64,000 bases of DNA, from assembly GCF_017581925.1 (NCBI RefSeq), contig NZ_JAGEVG010000014.1, positions 62,001-126,000 on the forward strand, read 5' to 3'. Below, piece by piece: positions 1-9,998 of the stretch. The notes beneath the pieces are model-generated. The model had not been told where the DNA came from. It saw only the letters and a program-made list of their open reading frames with translations, and made no database searches. Positions within the stretch are counted from its first letter, which is position 1. Every line of letters begins with the position of its first letter. Origin of the DNA: Gelidibacter pelagius. Lineage in GTDB: Bacteria > Bacteroidota > Bacteroidia > Flavobacteriales > Flavobacteriaceae. The position numbers were made by a program, and so were the translations under genes.

Positions 1-1229
1 CAAAAACCTCAGATGTGGTGGTGATTGATGTTGAAGGGAGCTACGTTTTTCCTGGAGTGATAGATGATCAGGTGCATTTTAGAGAGCCTGGATTGACCCA
101 TAAGGCAACAATCGAATCAGAGTCTAAGGCAGCAATTGCTGGCGGTATTACATCGTTTATCGAAATGCCAAATACCTCGCCACAAACCACGACCATAGAA
201 AAGCTTGAGGAGAAATTTGACATTGCTGCAAACACGTCGTACGCCAATTACTCGTTTATGTTTGGAGGAACCAATACCAATTTGGATGAAATATTGAAGG
301 TGGATTCTAAAAATGTGGCAGGATTGAAGTTGTTTTTGGGATCATCTACTGGAGACATGTTGGTGGATAATACCGAGGTTTTGGAAAACATCTTCAAAAG
401 TACTGATTTATTGATTTCTGTGCATTGTGAAGATGAGGCGACAATTAAGCGAAACCTTGAAGAACATATTCAAAAATACGGAAATGATATTCCTATGGAA
501 TGTCATCCGATAATCAGAAGTGAAGAGGCGTGTTTTATATCATCCTCTAAAGCCATCGAATTAGCTAAGAAAACAGGAGCGCGACTGCATGTTTTCCACG
601 TATCAACAGCGAAGGAGACCAAGTTGTTCACAAATAAAATACCGCTAAAGGATAAGAAGATCACCGCTGAAGTGTGTATTCACCATCTGTGGTTTAGTGA
701 TGAAGATTATAAGAAAAAAGGAACACTCATCAAATGGAATCCTGCAGTAAAGACAGTCAATGATCGTGAAGAGTTGTGGAAAGCCCTTCTGGATGACCGC
801 ATAGATGTGGTTGCAACTGATCACGCGCCGCATACCTTAGAGGAAAAACAAAATATGTATACCGATGCACCTTCTGGAGGACCTTTGGTGCAACATGCCT
901 TGATTGCCATGATTGAAGCTTATCATAAGGATAAAATAAGTTTGGAGAAAATTGCTGAAAAAATGTGCCATAATCCTGCTATTTTGTTTCAAATTGAGAA
1001 GCGCGGTTATATCAAACCCGGGTATTATGCTGATTTGGCCATTGTGGACATTAATAGTCCTTGGACGGTAAATAAGGATAATATCCTCTACAAGTGTGGA
1101 TGGTCGCCTTTTGAAAACGTATCATTCAAGTCGAGAATAACCCATACTTTTGTCAATGGTACTTTGGTTTATAAGAATTTCAAAGTGTTGGACGTTAAAG
1201 CGGGGAAACGATTAACTTTTGAAAGATGA
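1..1229 (+). CDS. pyrC: Dihydroorotase, 5' end cut by window
   Basis: Cytosolic amidohydrolase that closes carbamoyl-aspartate to dihydroorotate in pyrimidine synthesis. The frame is open from base 3 through the window edge, so the first part of the protein lies outside; the GTG triplets near base 15 are ordinary valine codons. Visible motifs are the N-terminal metal site ([10 protein letters not shown]), [11 protein letters not shown] with the likely bridging lysine, HVFHVST and ATDHAPH. In most type I enzymes the first motif reads HxH; here it is QxH, which I recall as usual for Bacteroidota homologues. The stop overlaps the next gene's start (ATGA), so the two are probably cotranscribed. 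Family assignment is secure; activity is inferred. Confidence 0.95.
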   Translation, partial: KTSDVVVIDVEGSYVFPGVIDDQVHFREPGLTHKATIESESKAAIAGGITSFIEMPNTSPQTTTIEKLEEKFDIAANTSYANYSFMFGGTNTNLDEILKVDSKNVAGLKLFLGSSTGDMLVDNTEVLENIFKSTDLLISVHCEDEATIKRNLEEHIQKYGNDIPMECHPIIRSEEACFISSSKAIELAKKTGARLHVFHVSTAKETKLFTNKIPLKDKKITAEVCIHHLWFSDEDYKKKGTLIKWNPAVKTVNDREELWKALLDDRIDVVATDHAPHTLEEKQNMYTDAPSGGPLVQHALIAMIEAYHKDKISLEKIAEKMCHNPAILFQIEKRGYIKPGYYADLAIVDINSPWTVNKDNILYKCGWSPFENVSFKSRITHTFVNGTLVYKNFKVLDVKAGKRLTFER

Positions 1230-1657
1230 AACACCTTTTTTACATCTTAATCCTTATTTCTTTTGTTGGTTGCAACACGATTAATAGGCCTAAGAAACCT
1301 AAAGATTTGATTGCTAAGAATAAAATGTCAGACATCATGTATGACCTATATATTCTTAATGCAGCAAAAGGAGTCAATAAAAAAGTGTTGGAACTTAACG
1401 GGATTATGCCTTCGGAATATGTGTACAAAAAATATGGTATTGATAGTTTGCAATTTGCTCAAAGCAACACCTATTATGCGTATGATACAAAGGCCTATGC
1501 TGCTCTTGTGGAAAAGGTAAAGACAGATTTGCAAAAGGACAAAGACCTTTACGAAAAACTGACCAAGGAAGAGCAAAGGGTAAAAGATTCCATTAAAAAA
1601 GCCAATAAGAAAGTAAAAGATACCATAACGAACTTACAAAACGAGTCATTAGATTAA
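1226..1657 (+). CDS. DUF4296-type lipoprotein
   Basis: A 143-residue protein with a lipoprotein signal peptide (hydrophobic residues 3-14, lipobox FVGC with Cys16), a DUF4296-like middle ([14 protein letters not shown], residues about 37-50) and a Lys/Glu-rich, probably helical C-terminus from about residue 100. Function is unknown. Bacteroidota often carry this family beside pyrC, and here it overlaps pyrC by 4 bp. Its stop codon also overlaps that of the convergent epimerase gene. Family call rests on the motif and the neighbour. Confidence 0.75.
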   Translation: MKHLFYILILISFVGCNTINRPKKPKDLIAKNKMSDIMYDLYILNAAKGVNKKVLELNGIMPSEYVYKKYGIDSLQFAQSNTYYAYDTKAYAALVEKVKTDLQKDKDLYEKLTKEEQRVKDSIKKANKKVKDTITNLQNESLD

Positions 1658-2679
1658 GATTCTTTCTTTAAATCTTCCAAAAACAATTGGCAGTTTTCTT
1701 CAATGGAAACCTGCATTGGCTTAAATTCAAAACCCAAAGTGTTTTTTAATTTTGAAGCGTCATATTTTGTGATGCTCCTCGCGCTTTTGGTCATCTGCTT
1801 GGACAATCTTCTGCGCTTTCCTGTAAATAAACGACTTAACCAATCCAATCGCCATCCTATCCCAAGTATGAGCGGTGTGGCCTCTTTTGATGCTGGTTTT
1901 ACACCAAGTGCCGAAGCGGTCTGATCCTGAAATTCCTTAAAGGACAGATTCTCAGAAATGACGATAAAACGTTCGTTTTTAATTGTGCTTTCCATTAATG
2001 ATACCATCGCTCTAACAACATCATCGACATCGACATAAGCCGTAACACCATGAGTGTAATACGGCATGCCTTTATATATTTTTTTGATCAAGCCGCTACT
2101 GCCGCCACTATGCCATAATCCTGGACCGATAATAATTCCAGGATTCAAAATAACAGCATCTACGCCTTCTTGAGTGCCTCTCCAGACTTCAATTTCAGCG
2201 CCATATTTAGTAATGGCATACACGCTATTGTCGCCATCCTGATTCCAATACGTATCTTCTGTGATTAATTGCTGTGGATTTTGATGATGGCCAATAGTGG
2301 CGATAGAACTGACGTAACATAGTTTTTTTACCTGATGCGATATACATAAATTGACCACATTGGCAGTGCCTTCAATATTGATCTTACGCAATTGATGGTA
2401 TTTGTCGGGTTCAAAACTTACAAAAGCCGCACAATGGTAAACATAATCTATATCCTTAAAGGCGATCTGAAGTGCTGGCACGTCTGTAATGTCGGCATTT
2501 ATCCATTCTATTTTCTGGTAAAGTGACTCATAATCGGTGGTGTAGTAGGCAAAGACCTTTTTTACCAATTCCAATTTATGTTCCCTTCGGTAAATTGCTT
2601 TAACCTTATCGTTGGTTTTTAGTAGCTTATATAGTAAATGCGAACCTACCAAACCTGTGCCTCCTGTGACTAATATCAT
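1654..2679 (-). CDS. NAD(P)-dependent epimerase/dehydratase (extended SDR)
   Basis: A 341-residue extended short-chain dehydrogenase. The Rossmann fold starts at once with the cofactor loop TGGTGLVGSH (residues 5-14). The catalytic set is visible as Ser124/125 (YVSSIA) and YxxxK at Tyr154/Lys158 (YAITK). Proteins of this type act on nucleotide sugars, dihydroflavonol-like or sterol-like substrates; the sequence does not decide which. The gene is single, convergent with the DUF4296 gene, and divergent from tyrS with about 90 bp between them. Confidence 0.85.
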   Translation of the reverse strand: MILVTGGTGLVGSHLLYKLLKTNDKVKAIYRREHKLELVKKVFAYYTTDYESLYQKIEWINADITDVPALQIAFKDIDYVYHCAAFVSFEPDKYHQLRKINIEGTANVVNLCISHQVKKLCYVSSIATIGHHQNPQQLITEDTYWNQDGDNSVYAITKYGAEIEVWRGTQEGVDAVILNPGIIIGPGLWHSGGSSGLIKKIYKGMPYYTHGVTAYVDVDDVVRAMVSLMESTIKNERFIVISENLSFKEFQDQTASALGVKPASKEATPLILGIGWRLDWLSRLFTGKRRRLSKQMTKSARSITKYDASKLKNTLGFEFKPMQVSIEENCQLFLEDLKKES

Positions 2680-2732
2680 ATCACTAAAATAAAGAATTAT
2701 TAGATATTAATCCCTACTTCTGCTTTGATGTT

Positions 2733-2740
2733 TATCTTTG
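2733..2740 (+). promoter_or_regulatory. Putative -7 box for tyrS
   Basis: TATCTTTG matches the Bacteroidota -7 consensus TAnnTTTG and lies 32 bp before the tyrS ATG. No good TTTG is present at the expected -33 distance, so this is a tentative call. Confidence 0.4.
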
Positions 2741-2771
2741 CAGAAAATTTATAAAATTAATTTCAAAACTC

Positions 2772-4082
2772 ATGACAAATCCTTTTGTAGAAGATTTACG
2801 CTGGAGAGGAATGGTACACGATATCATGCCCGGAACTGAAGAACAACTCAGTAAAGAGATGACCAGCGCTTATATTGGCTTTGATCCTACATCAGATTCA
2901 CTACATATCGGCAGTTTAGTGCCTATTATTCTTTTGGTCCATTTGGAAAAAGCGGGACACAAACCCTATGCTTTGGTTGGTGGTGCCACTGGCATGATCG
3001 GCGATCCTTCAGGGAAAAGTGATGAGCGCAATTTATTGGATGAGGCAGCTTTAGCAAAGAATGTGGCCGGCATAAAATCAGTGCTGTCCAGATTTTTGGA
3101 TTTCAATTCAACAGCTAAGAATGCTCCTGTTTTGGTGAATAACTACGATTGGATGAAAGATTTTTCATTCATTGATTTTGCGAGAGATGTAGGCAAGCGG
3201 ATTACGGTCAACTATATGATGTCCAAAGATTCGGTCAAGAAGCGTTTTTCAGGTGAAGAAGGCAACGTTGGGATGTCTTTTACTGAATTCACCTACCAAT
3301 TGATACAAGGTTACGATTTTTATCATTTGCACAAGCACCATAATATTCTTTTGCAAATGGGAGGCAGTGACCAATGGGGGAATATTACCACAGGAACCGA
3401 GTTGGTAAGGCGTATGAATGTTGGCCAGGAGGCAAAAGCTTATGCGATGACCTGTCCACTGATTACCAAAGCCGACGGTACTAAATTTGGTAAGAGTGAA
3501 GGCGGGAATATTTGGCTGGATGCTGATAAAACTTCGGTCTACAAATTTTACCAATACTGGTTGAATACTAGTGATGAAGATGCCGTTAGATACATTAAAA
3601 TATTTACGTTTTTAGATCGGGCGACTATTGAGAAATTAATTACAGAACACCAGGAAGCACCCCATTTAAGAATCTTACAAAAGCGATTGGCTGAGGAGGT
3701 CACTACTTTTGTACATTCCAAAGAGGATTTTGAAAATGCTGAAAGAGCCTCAAATATATTGTTCAGTGATAGCTTTAAACAGGATATCAGAACCTTGAAC
3801 GAAGCCATGTTTTTAGAGGTTTTTGAAGGCGTACCCTTAGCAGAAATTTCTAGATCTGAATTTGACGAAGGTGTGGATATGATTGCTGCACTTGCGGCCA
3901 AGACGAATTTTTTGAATTCCAATGGAGAAGCGAGACGTGCATTGAAAGAAAACTCTATTTCCGTGAACAAGGAGAAGGTTGCTGAAGATTATATCTTGAC
4001 AGCAGAGGATCTGATCAATGACAAATACATCATTCTCAATAGAGGGAAGAAGAGTACCTATATTATAAAAGTGAGTTCTTAG
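2772..4082 (+). CDS. tyrS: Tyrosyl-tRNA synthetase
   Basis: A 436-residue class I aminoacyl-tRNA synthetase that charges tRNA-Tyr. The HIGH-equivalent is HIGS at residues 45-48 (after DPTSDSL), the KMSKS-equivalent is KFGKS near residues 237-241, and an S4-like RNA-binding domain fills the last 60 or so residues ([14 protein letters not shown]). Length and motif order match bacterial TyrRS of the KFGKS type. The ATG is preceded by an AT-rich leader without a clear Shine-Dalgarno, normal for this phylum. Confidence 0.97.
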   Translation: MTNPFVEDLRWRGMVHDIMPGTEEQLSKEMTSAYIGFDPTSDSLHIGSLVPIILLVHLEKAGHKPYALVGGATGMIGDPSGKSDERNLLDEAALAKNVAGIKSVLSRFLDFNSTAKNAPVLVNNYDWMKDFSFIDFARDVGKRITVNYMMSKDSVKKRFSGEEGNVGMSFTEFTYQLIQGYDFYHLHKHHNILLQMGGSDQWGNITTGTELVRRMNVGQEAKAYAMTCPLITKADGTKFGKSEGGNIWLDADKTSVYKFYQYWLNTSDEDAVRYIKIFTFLDRATIEKLITEHQEAPHLRILQKRLAEEVTTFVHSKEDFENAERASNILFSDSFKQDIRTLNEAMFLEVFEGVPLAEISRSEFDEGVDMIAALAAKTNFLNSNGEARRALKENSISVNKEKVAEDYILTAEDLINDKYIILNRGKKSTYIIKVSS

Positions 4083-4276
4083 TTAGTGATGAATCATAAT
4101 GATAGCGCCATTGAAACGAGCTATTTCATCTGATTGTGTTCTCTTTTTTATGAGATTTCATTTTTTTAAAAAAGTTAAAAAATTAAATTTATTAGATCCC
4201 GTCCGAAAGTGGGATTAGTTCAGCTACGTCCCACTCCCGATTACCATCGGGATGGCGAGACTGCTTCACTAAAAAA
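4083..4276. other. Intergenic region with palindromes, no gene
   Basis: AT-rich spacer between convergent tyrS and the LuxE-like gene. Bases 4209-4234 form a GTGGGA/TCCCAC hairpin that runs into TCCCGATTACCATCGGGA at 4235-4252, a variant of the TCCCGATAGCTATCGGGA family repeated at 12695, 26584 and 30280. I see no open reading frame with coding character. Confidence 0.6.
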
Positions 4277-4308
4277 AACGCCTGACGAACTAAACTTCCC
4301 CAGGCGTT
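4271..4308 (-). terminator. Rho-independent terminator of the LuxE-like gene
   Basis: Inverted repeat AACGCCTG (4277-4284) / CAGGCGTT (4301-4308). Read on the minus strand it is followed by a run of T (plus-strand A run at 4271-4278), so it ends transcripts coming from 5435-4455. No T run follows on the plus strand. Confidence 0.75.
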
Positions 4309-4454
4309 AAAAAACCAACCAATCAACTTAAAAACTTCTCTTTTTCAATTATAGAATACTTTCTTTTGGTTTCCCAAAAAGTCAGTTTTTTAAGTACGTA
4401 GTTGGTCGTGTAAATTGCAAGTTGATTACATGAATTCCAGACTTTAACATAGAT

Positions 4455-5435
4455 TTATAACACCATTAGGTTGCAGCCTCTAATGTCAGAATTATCAAAG
4501 CGACCAATGACTTCAAAAGTGCTATCAGATAAAGTCTTTCCTAAGTCTTGGGTAGCGATAAATGCACAGGAATGGATATTGGCCAAGTCAATAATATTGA
4601 TGCCGCCTGTTTTGTGATTTGGAAGTATGGACAGTGGATCTTCTGTGTCTCTGGTAAGAATGCGCATCCAATTGGGACATTCAAAAATGCCCTGGCCTTT
4701 GGAATATGCTTGGCTCAATAACTCGGTCATCCCATATTCACTATGAATGCTGTTTACTCCAAAACCTTGTTTGAGAATTTGATGTAGTTCCTCCCGTACC
4801 AATTCTTTTCGTCTTCCCTTCATTCCGCCAGTTTCCATGATAATGGTGTTTTTTAATTGAAATTGGTAAGATTCGACCAAATCCAATAAAGCGAAGGAAA
4901 CGCCAATAAGCAGCACCTTTTTGCCTTGACTATCCAAGGCTATTAAAAGGTCTTTTAATTCCGAAAGGTTATGGAGGTAAAATCCACTTTCAACATGTCC
5001 AGAATGTTTGATCATATCTTCCACCATATAGATTAAGGACGAGCCTTCACGCTCCAAATAGGAAGGCAATAATGCCAACACAACATAGTCTTCAACGGGA
5101 CCATAAAAATGGGTGAAAGCACGCCTAAAGCTCTCTTTGTAAATATTTAGATCCGTGACGTGGTGCTTGCTGGTTAAGTCGCCTGTAGTTCCTGAACTCG
5201 TGAACACTTGTTCAACAGATTGCCTAGTGCTTAATACATCATGAGATTTAAAGAATTGAATGGGAAAAAACGGAATGTCGGCAATACGGTTAACGTCACT
5301 TGAATGAATATATAGCAAATCGCAAAACGAACGATACACTCGGTTGTTCTCAAATTGAAATTTAAAAACCTCTAAGCTTGCTGATTCAAATTCGGCAGGT
5401 GTTTGAATGTTGAAAATAGTATCCTTCGTAATCAT
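4455..5435 (-). CDS. LuxE/PaaK-family acyl transferase-like protein
   Basis: A 326-residue protein of the LuxE/acyl-protein synthetase type within the adenylate-forming superfamily. The Ser/Thr/Gly-rich nucleotide loop FTSSGTTG is clear at about residues 78-85, followed by HHVTDLNIYKESF. A later segment (MKGRRKELVREEL, then SEYGMTELLSQAYS) matches the acyl-adenylate-binding region. Flavobacterial homologues sit in many contexts and have no settled substrate; luminescence is not implied, since no luxAB or luxCD is present. It is monocistronic with its own terminator downstream. Confidence 0.75.
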   Translation of the reverse strand: MITKDTIFNIQTPAEFESASLEVFKFQFENNRVYRSFCDLLYIHSSDVNRIADIPFFPIQFFKSHDVLSTRQSVEQVFTSSGTTGDLTSKHHVTDLNIYKESFRRAFTHFYGPVEDYVVLALLPSYLEREGSSLIYMVEDMIKHSGHVESGFYLHNLSELKDLLIALDSQGKKVLLIGVSFALLDLVESYQFQLKNTIIMETGGMKGRRKELVREELHQILKQGFGVNSIHSEYGMTELLSQAYSKGQGIFECPNWMRILTRDTEDPLSILPNHKTGGINIIDLANIHSCAFIATQDLGKTLSDSTFEVIGRFDNSDIRGCNLMVL

Positions 5436-5706
5436 ATCACAAAAATATAGAAAATAAAAAAAGCCTTACCTATATACGATAACGCTTTTCCAATATTTTA
5501 AAGGATTGTTCCGAAATCAATAATTTCTCATTTAAATTGGTGTAATTTCTACGTAATGCCGTCTCATTCAAAGCAGTTAATTCAGAATTGTTCGTTTGAG
5601 ATTAGACTTTAGACTAAAAATCATTTATCAATCAAATAAAAAAGGAGATGATTTTCCGATAGAGGCATTGCTTTATGTGAGTTTTATTACATATTCGGAG
5701 TTGCAA

Positions 5707-6051
5707 CTACCTTACGACAAGTTTTCTAGTGGCAGAATTGCCGCCTTCCTTAATTTTTAGAATGTAAATGCCAGCAACCAATTTGGAAATGTTCAACTCT
5801 TTTCCAAAAAGTGAAGTTGAAAGGATTTTTTTGCCCAAAACATCATATATTTCAATGTCTTTCGACAAATTTTCTTTCGTGGTAATATAGATTTTACCGT
5901 TGCTTACAGGGTTTGGGTAAATGGACAAACCGATAATGCCATCTGATGTAGATATCAATGGTTTGGAGGAATTCGTTTGTGCGTGACTAGTTGTAACGCC
6001 AAAGCCAAGTCCGAAGATTAAAAAAAGAATGTAAAAGTAGTTTTTCATCAA
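5707..6051 (-). CDS. Small T9SS type A sorting-domain protein
   Basis: A 114-residue protein that is almost only signal peptide (residues 1-24, ending SHAQ) and a Por-type C-terminal sorting domain (residues about 40-114, with LSIYPNPVSNG, IEIYDVLGKKI and LVAGIYILKIKEGG, ending in KLVV). Such domains direct secretion by the type IX system and are then cleaved. The passenger is only about 15 residues, so this is either a minimal surface protein or the 3' remnant of a larger one with a regained signal peptide. Function unknown. Confidence 0.8.
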   Translation of the reverse strand: MMKNYFYILFLIFGLGFGVTTSHAQTNSSKPLISTSDGIIGLSIYPNPVSNGKIYITTKENLSKDIEIYDVLGKKILSTSLFGKELNISKLVAGIYILKIKEGGNSATRKLVVR

Positions 6052-6247
6052 ATTGAAATCTTTTAATATAAATGTACTAATATTATGGCAAATCCCATAC
6101 CAAAAGAGTGTTAAACAATTAAAGTTTTCGACAAAAGGTTAAAAGATTGTTTTCCACAGGTTATCTTAATGTTATCAATCCTGTGCTTTTTTATAAGTAT
6201 CTGCTTATAACCTTATCTTTACATAATAATATTTGAATGACCCCCTG

Positions 6248-6931
6248 ATGAATAAAAAGGATATAAAAATTTTATTGGTTGATGATGAACCTGACATTTT
6301 AGAGATAATTGGCTACAATCTATCTGTGGAAGGTTATGAAATCATTACGGCAGATGATGGCATTAAGGCTATAAAAAAAGCGAAGAAAGAACGTCCGCAG
6401 CTTATCATTATGGATGTGATGATGCCTGGAATGGACGGAATTGAAGCCTGTGAGCAAATTCGTAAAATTCCAGAACTGAGCAATACCATCATTACTTTTT
6501 TGACTGCGCGTGGTGAGGACTATTCTCAGATGGCTGGTTTTGATGCTGGGGCTGATGATTATATCACTAAGCCCATCAAGCCCAAAGTGTTGACCAGTAA
6601 AGTGAAAGCCTTACTCAGACGATTAAATGAGGAGCGACCATCGCAAAAAATTCTTAAGATTGGCGAGTTGATTATCAATAGAGAAGAGTATAAGATCTCG
6701 CATCATGGCACTGAGATCATTTTACCAAGAAAGGAATTCGAATTGTTATCTTTGTTAGCAACCAAGCCTAATAAAGTATTTGAACGCGAAGAAATCTTAA
6801 ATAAAGTGTGGGGGAATGATGTCGTCGTAGGCGGTCGCACCATTGATGTCCACATAAGGAAATTGCGTGAAAAAATCGGTGACGATTGTTTTAAGACCGT
6901 AAAAGGGGTAGGCTACAAGTTTGTTGACTAA
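6248..6931 (+). CDS. OmpR/PhoB-family response regulator
   Basis: A DNA-binding response regulator with a receiver domain (acidic pair in LLVDDEPD, phospho-acceptor Asp56 in IIMDVMMPG, conserved Lys in ITKPIKP) followed by a winged helix (RKEFELLSLLATKPNKVF, then GGRTIDVHIRKLREKIG and VKGVGYKF). I chose the ATG at 6248; an in-frame TTG 15 bp earlier has no support. The last base is shared with the kinase start (TAATG), so the pair is translationally coupled. It resembles PhoB/PhoP-type regulators; phosphate control is not shown by the sequence. Confidence 0.93.
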   Translation: MNKKDIKILLVDDEPDILEIIGYNLSVEGYEIITADDGIKAIKKAKKERPQLIIMDVMMPGMDGIEACEQIRKIPELSNTIITFLTARGEDYSQMAGFDAGADDYITKPIKPKVLTSKVKALLRRLNEERPSQKILKIGELIINREEYKISHHGTEIILPRKEFELLSLLATKPNKVFEREEILNKVWGNDVVVGGRTIDVHIRKLREKIGDDCFKTVKGVGYKFVD

Positions 6932-7977
6932 TGCGAAGAAAAGAGATAAGGAAGTCCTATAAGTTTGCTTTTAAAACCACATTGTATATTACTTTGGTTT
7001 TGACGGTAGTGCTTACTGTGTTTTCATTGGTCACAAAATCCTTCAATATATGGCCGATCTTAGGTTTTGCGGTGATTACTTATATCATTTCATTTTTCAT
7101 CATTCAATATCGTGTGGAGCGTTTTATCTATAGAAGAGTCAAAAAAATCTATGATGATTTGACTCTATTGGAATCTGCTTCTTTACGCAAACAGCCCATA
7201 ACTACGGATATGGCCACCCTAACACAGGAAATTGGAAAATTTGCCCAGGATAAAAAACTTGAGATAGAAACCCTAAAAGTTAGGGAAGAGTATCGCAAGG
7301 AGTTTTTGGGAAATATTTCACATGAATTAAAAACGCCGTTGTTTACAGTCCAAGGTTATGTTTTGACCTTATTGGATGGCGCCATGGACAATGAAAATCT
7401 CAGGGTAAAATATCTTGAAAGAGCCAATAAAGGTGTGGAACGATTGATCTACATTGTGCAAGATTTGGATATGATTACCAAATTAGAGGTAGGCGATTTG
7501 AGTCTTAATATAGAACCATTTGATATCGTAGCATTGGTGGAAGGTGTGTTTGATTTGCTGGAAATGAAATCTGCAAAGAAAAAAATCACTTTGACTTTTG
7601 ATATGCACTATCCCGATCCAATTATGGTCAAAGCCGATAAAGAACGGATCAGACAAGTGCTCACAAATCTAGTTGTCAATTCCATCAAATATGGAAGAAT
7701 CAAGGGAACAACCGAAATTAGCATCGAAAATTTGATAAAGAACAAGGTTATTGTGCGGGTTACTGACAATGGCGAAGGGATTGCAAAAGCAAATATTCCT
7801 CGTCTTTTTGAGCGTTTTTATAGAATTGATAAGAGCGGCTCGCGTAAGGAAGGTGGTTCAGGATTGGGATTATCGATTGTAAAACACATTATTGAAGCGC
7901 ACGATGAGAAGATTTATATTGAAAGCGAATTGAGCGTCGGTAGTGAATTCTCATTTACCCTCGAAAAGGTTAAATAG
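6931..7977 (+). CDS. PhoR-like sensor histidine kinase
   Basis: A 348-residue inner-membrane kinase with two transmembrane segments near residues 14-31 and 38-56 and almost no periplasmic loop, so it probably senses within the membrane or through a partner. HisKA has phospho-accepting His131 (NISHELKTP). The ATPase domain has NLVVNSIKYG, DNGEGI and GGSGLGLSIV. It is coupled to the response regulator upstream. The last 27 bp overlap the convergent glycosyltransferase gene. Confidence 0.93.
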   Translation: MRRKEIRKSYKFAFKTTLYITLVLTVVLTVFSLVTKSFNIWPILGFAVITYIISFFIIQYRVERFIYRRVKKIYDDLTLLESASLRKQPITTDMATLTQEIGKFAQDKKLEIETLKVREEYRKEFLGNISHELKTPLFTVQGYVLTLLDGAMDNENLRVKYLERANKGVERLIYIVQDLDMITKLEVGDLSLNIEPFDIVALVEGVFDLLEMKSAKKKITLTFDMHYPDPIMVKADKERIRQVLTNLVVNSIKYGRIKGTTEISIENLIKNKVIVRVTDNGEGIAKANIPRLFERFYRIDKSGSRKEGGSGLGLSIVKHIIEAHDEKIYIESELSVGSEFSFTLEKVK

Positions 7978-9009
7978 TTCTTTAAAATTTGGAGTGTCTT
8001 CAATAGTTTCCAAACCTTTAAAGTTGTCAATATCTTTAAGTTTTTCTAAATTGAAATGCTCTTGTTTGCAAAATGGTGCCATATTGTTTTCTTGCATTCT
8101 TTTTGCTAAATACTCTTGCTCAAATTGCCCAGGTGTCGGAATGAAGAAGGCTTTTTTGCCCAATTTGGCCAAATCCATGATGGTGGTATAGCCAGAACGC
8201 GCTATAATTAATCGACTTGAATTTATGCATTTCTCCAATAAACCGGTGGTCATAAAGTTGTAAATAGTGAGGTTACCAGATTCTTCAATCCTTTGCTCAT
8301 CTTCTATAACACCGCTTACAAAAAGCACTTTGCCTTGATAGATTTTAAATTCCTCTAATAATTTTTTCTCTAAAATCTCGCGTTGTGGCTCAGGACCAGA
8401 CAGCAACACCATAATGTCATAGGATGTCTCACATGATTTTTTTTGAAACCTACTTAATGGTCCAATGTATTTTATGTTGAGTTTTGAATTATCTATATGC
8501 CCCATTTCTCCGCTTAAATTAGGCGGGTTTAAAACGTCAGGAACCCAGCATTCATCAAATTTTTTGATAGTATTTTGATGTATTTTTGTGCTGAGCCATG
8601 TCGTATTTCCACTTAGTACTTTTAACTGATGGGTTATAAAAACGGATGGTAACTCTTTATGGTAAATTCCAAATCGGTTATCCGAAATAACACCATCAAT
8701 AGCGTGCGTCTCTACGATTTTTTTGATTGTTTTTTGTTCTTCGCGTATTGTACTTACAATCTTTGGAGAATCTCTAAAAAGTTTAAATTTTAAAAAGTGG
8801 CCTTTTTTGGAATAGCTGATATTGTAAGACGGTAATTCCAAGGCTTCCAAATTAGGGAACTCTTTTGTCAAAAGAGCAAGGGCAGCGCCATCACTCGCAA
8901 GAATAGGAGTGAAATTGTGCTGAATTAAAGCATGGATGATCGGAATGCAACGCGTGGCATGACCCAATCCCCAATTTAAAGGTGCAATTAATATCTTTTT
9001 TTTCATCAT
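7951..9009 (-). CDS. MurG-like glycosyltransferase (GT28-type)
   Basis: About 352 residues with a two-lobed GT-B layout: N-terminal LNWGLGHATRC, and a C-terminal nucleotide-sugar lobe with IIARSGYTTIMDLAKLGK and FIPTPGQFEQEYLA, which resembles MurG. It lacks the usual cell-wall gene neighbourhood, so it is probably not MurG itself but a related transferase for a lipid or glycan. Two adjacent ATGs (9009 and 9006) are the natural starts before KKKILIAP; a further upstream frame opening adds implausible residues. It overlaps the kinase gene tail-to-tail by 27 bp. Confidence 0.8.
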   Translation of the reverse strand: MMKKKILIAPLNWGLGHATRCIPIIHALIQHNFTPILASDGAALALLTKEFPNLEALELPSYNISYSKKGHFLKFKLFRDSPKIVSTIREEQKTIKKIVETHAIDGVISDNRFGIYHKELPSVFITHQLKVLSGNTTWLSTKIHQNTIKKFDECWVPDVLNPPNLSGEMGHIDNSKLNIKYIGPLSRFQKKSCETSYDIMVLLSGPEPQREILEKKLLEEFKIYQGKVLFVSGVIEDEQRIEESGNLTIYNFMTTGLLEKCINSSRLIIARSGYTTIMDLAKLGKKAFFIPTPGQFEQEYLAKRMQENNMAPFCKQEHFNLEKLKDIDNFKGLETIEDTPNFKELFNLFEGK

Positions 9010-9321
9010 GATTTTTGCGAGCGACCACACCTTCCAAAAATTTCAAGGCGTGTCGTTGGCTTTCTCTGCTGTACTTGCCTAATATTAGCAAAGGTTTTGA
9101 CTAAACAAACAAAAGGCTATTGAACGTTCTTGTAAAGGCAAAAAACGGATGCTGTTCCAAGCTCTCGCACAAATTTAGCAAACATTCAAAAAGAATCTCT
9201 TAACATTCGAAGATAAGGAACTTATGGCTTTCATATATTTGATTAATTTTGCCAATTATTAAAAGACAAGCATGTTCAGATGCGTACAACCCTGAAACGA
9301 CAAACAAGAAACATCTAAAAA

Positions 9322-9996
9322 GTGGGAAGTAAAAACAAACTCAAGAGATTTAAGGAAAATGAAACCTTTTCAAACGTTTATCAACCGACGAGAGAAGAAC
9401 TGGTCAATGACAATTTTGATTTGAAAGGACGTTGGAATGCTGAGGTTTTTAAAAACGATCACCCTTTGGTTTTAGAACTGGGGTGTGGCAAAGGAGAATA
9501 TACTCTTGGTTTGGCAGAGAGATATCCAAATAAAAACTTCATTGGCATAGATATAAAAGGTGCCCGATTTTGGAGAGGTGCAAAAACTGCCGTGGAAGAT
9601 GACGTTCCAAATGTTGCATTCTTGCGTACGCAAATAGAGCTCATTGACCACGCCTTTGGCAAAAATGAAGTTGACGAAATTTGGATTACCTTCCCAGACC
9701 CTCAAATTAAATATAAGCGTACCAAGCACCGTATGACAAATGCTGTTTTTTTGGAGCGCTATAAATCAATCCTTAAGCCAGATGGCGTGGTGCATTTAAA
9801 AACGGACAGTGAGTTTATGCATGGTTACACCTTGGGCTTGCTGCATGGTGCAGGGCATGACGTGGTGTATGCTAATCATAATGTATACAAACAAGAGGGA
9901 AGTCCTGCGGAAGTCACAGAAATTCAGACGTATTATGAAGGTCAGTATTTAGAAAAAAACAAAGCAATTACCTATATTAGATTCAAAATTAAATAA
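9322..9996 (+). CDS. trmB: tRNA (guanine-N7)-methyltransferase
   Basis: A 224-residue SAM-dependent enzyme that makes m7G46 in tRNA. The SAM loop is LELGCGKGEYTLGLAERYP, followed by the family signature ITFPDPQIKYKRTKHRM. The start is GTG at 9322; the resulting MGSKNKLKRFKENETF is the usual N-terminus in related bacteria, and no ATG fits. First gene of a tight trio with the LysE-type exporter (2 bp gap) and the alkyltransferase-like gene. Confidence 0.95.
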   Translation: MGSKNKLKRFKENETFSNVYQPTREELVNDNFDLKGRWNAEVFKNDHPLVLELGCGKGEYTLGLAERYPNKNFIGIDIKGARFWRGAKTAVEDDVPNVAFLRTQIELIDHAFGKNEVDEIWITFPDPQIKYKRTKHRMTNAVFLERYKSILKPDGVVHLKTDSEFMHGYTLGLLHGAGHDVVYANHNVYKQEGSPAEVTEIQTYYEGQYLEKNKAITYIRFKIK

Positions 9997-9998
9997 AC

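Noticed and set aside
4455-5435. Bioluminescence (lux) gene
   Set aside because: Only the LuxE-type fold is present; no luciferase or reductase genes are nearby and the family is widespread.
8891-9091. Minus-strand ORF overlapping the glycosyltransferase start (LGKYSRESQRHALKFLEG)
   Set aside because: It begins at TTG three codons after a stop, most of it lies inside the glycosyltransferase gene in another frame, and no continuing gene exists upstream.
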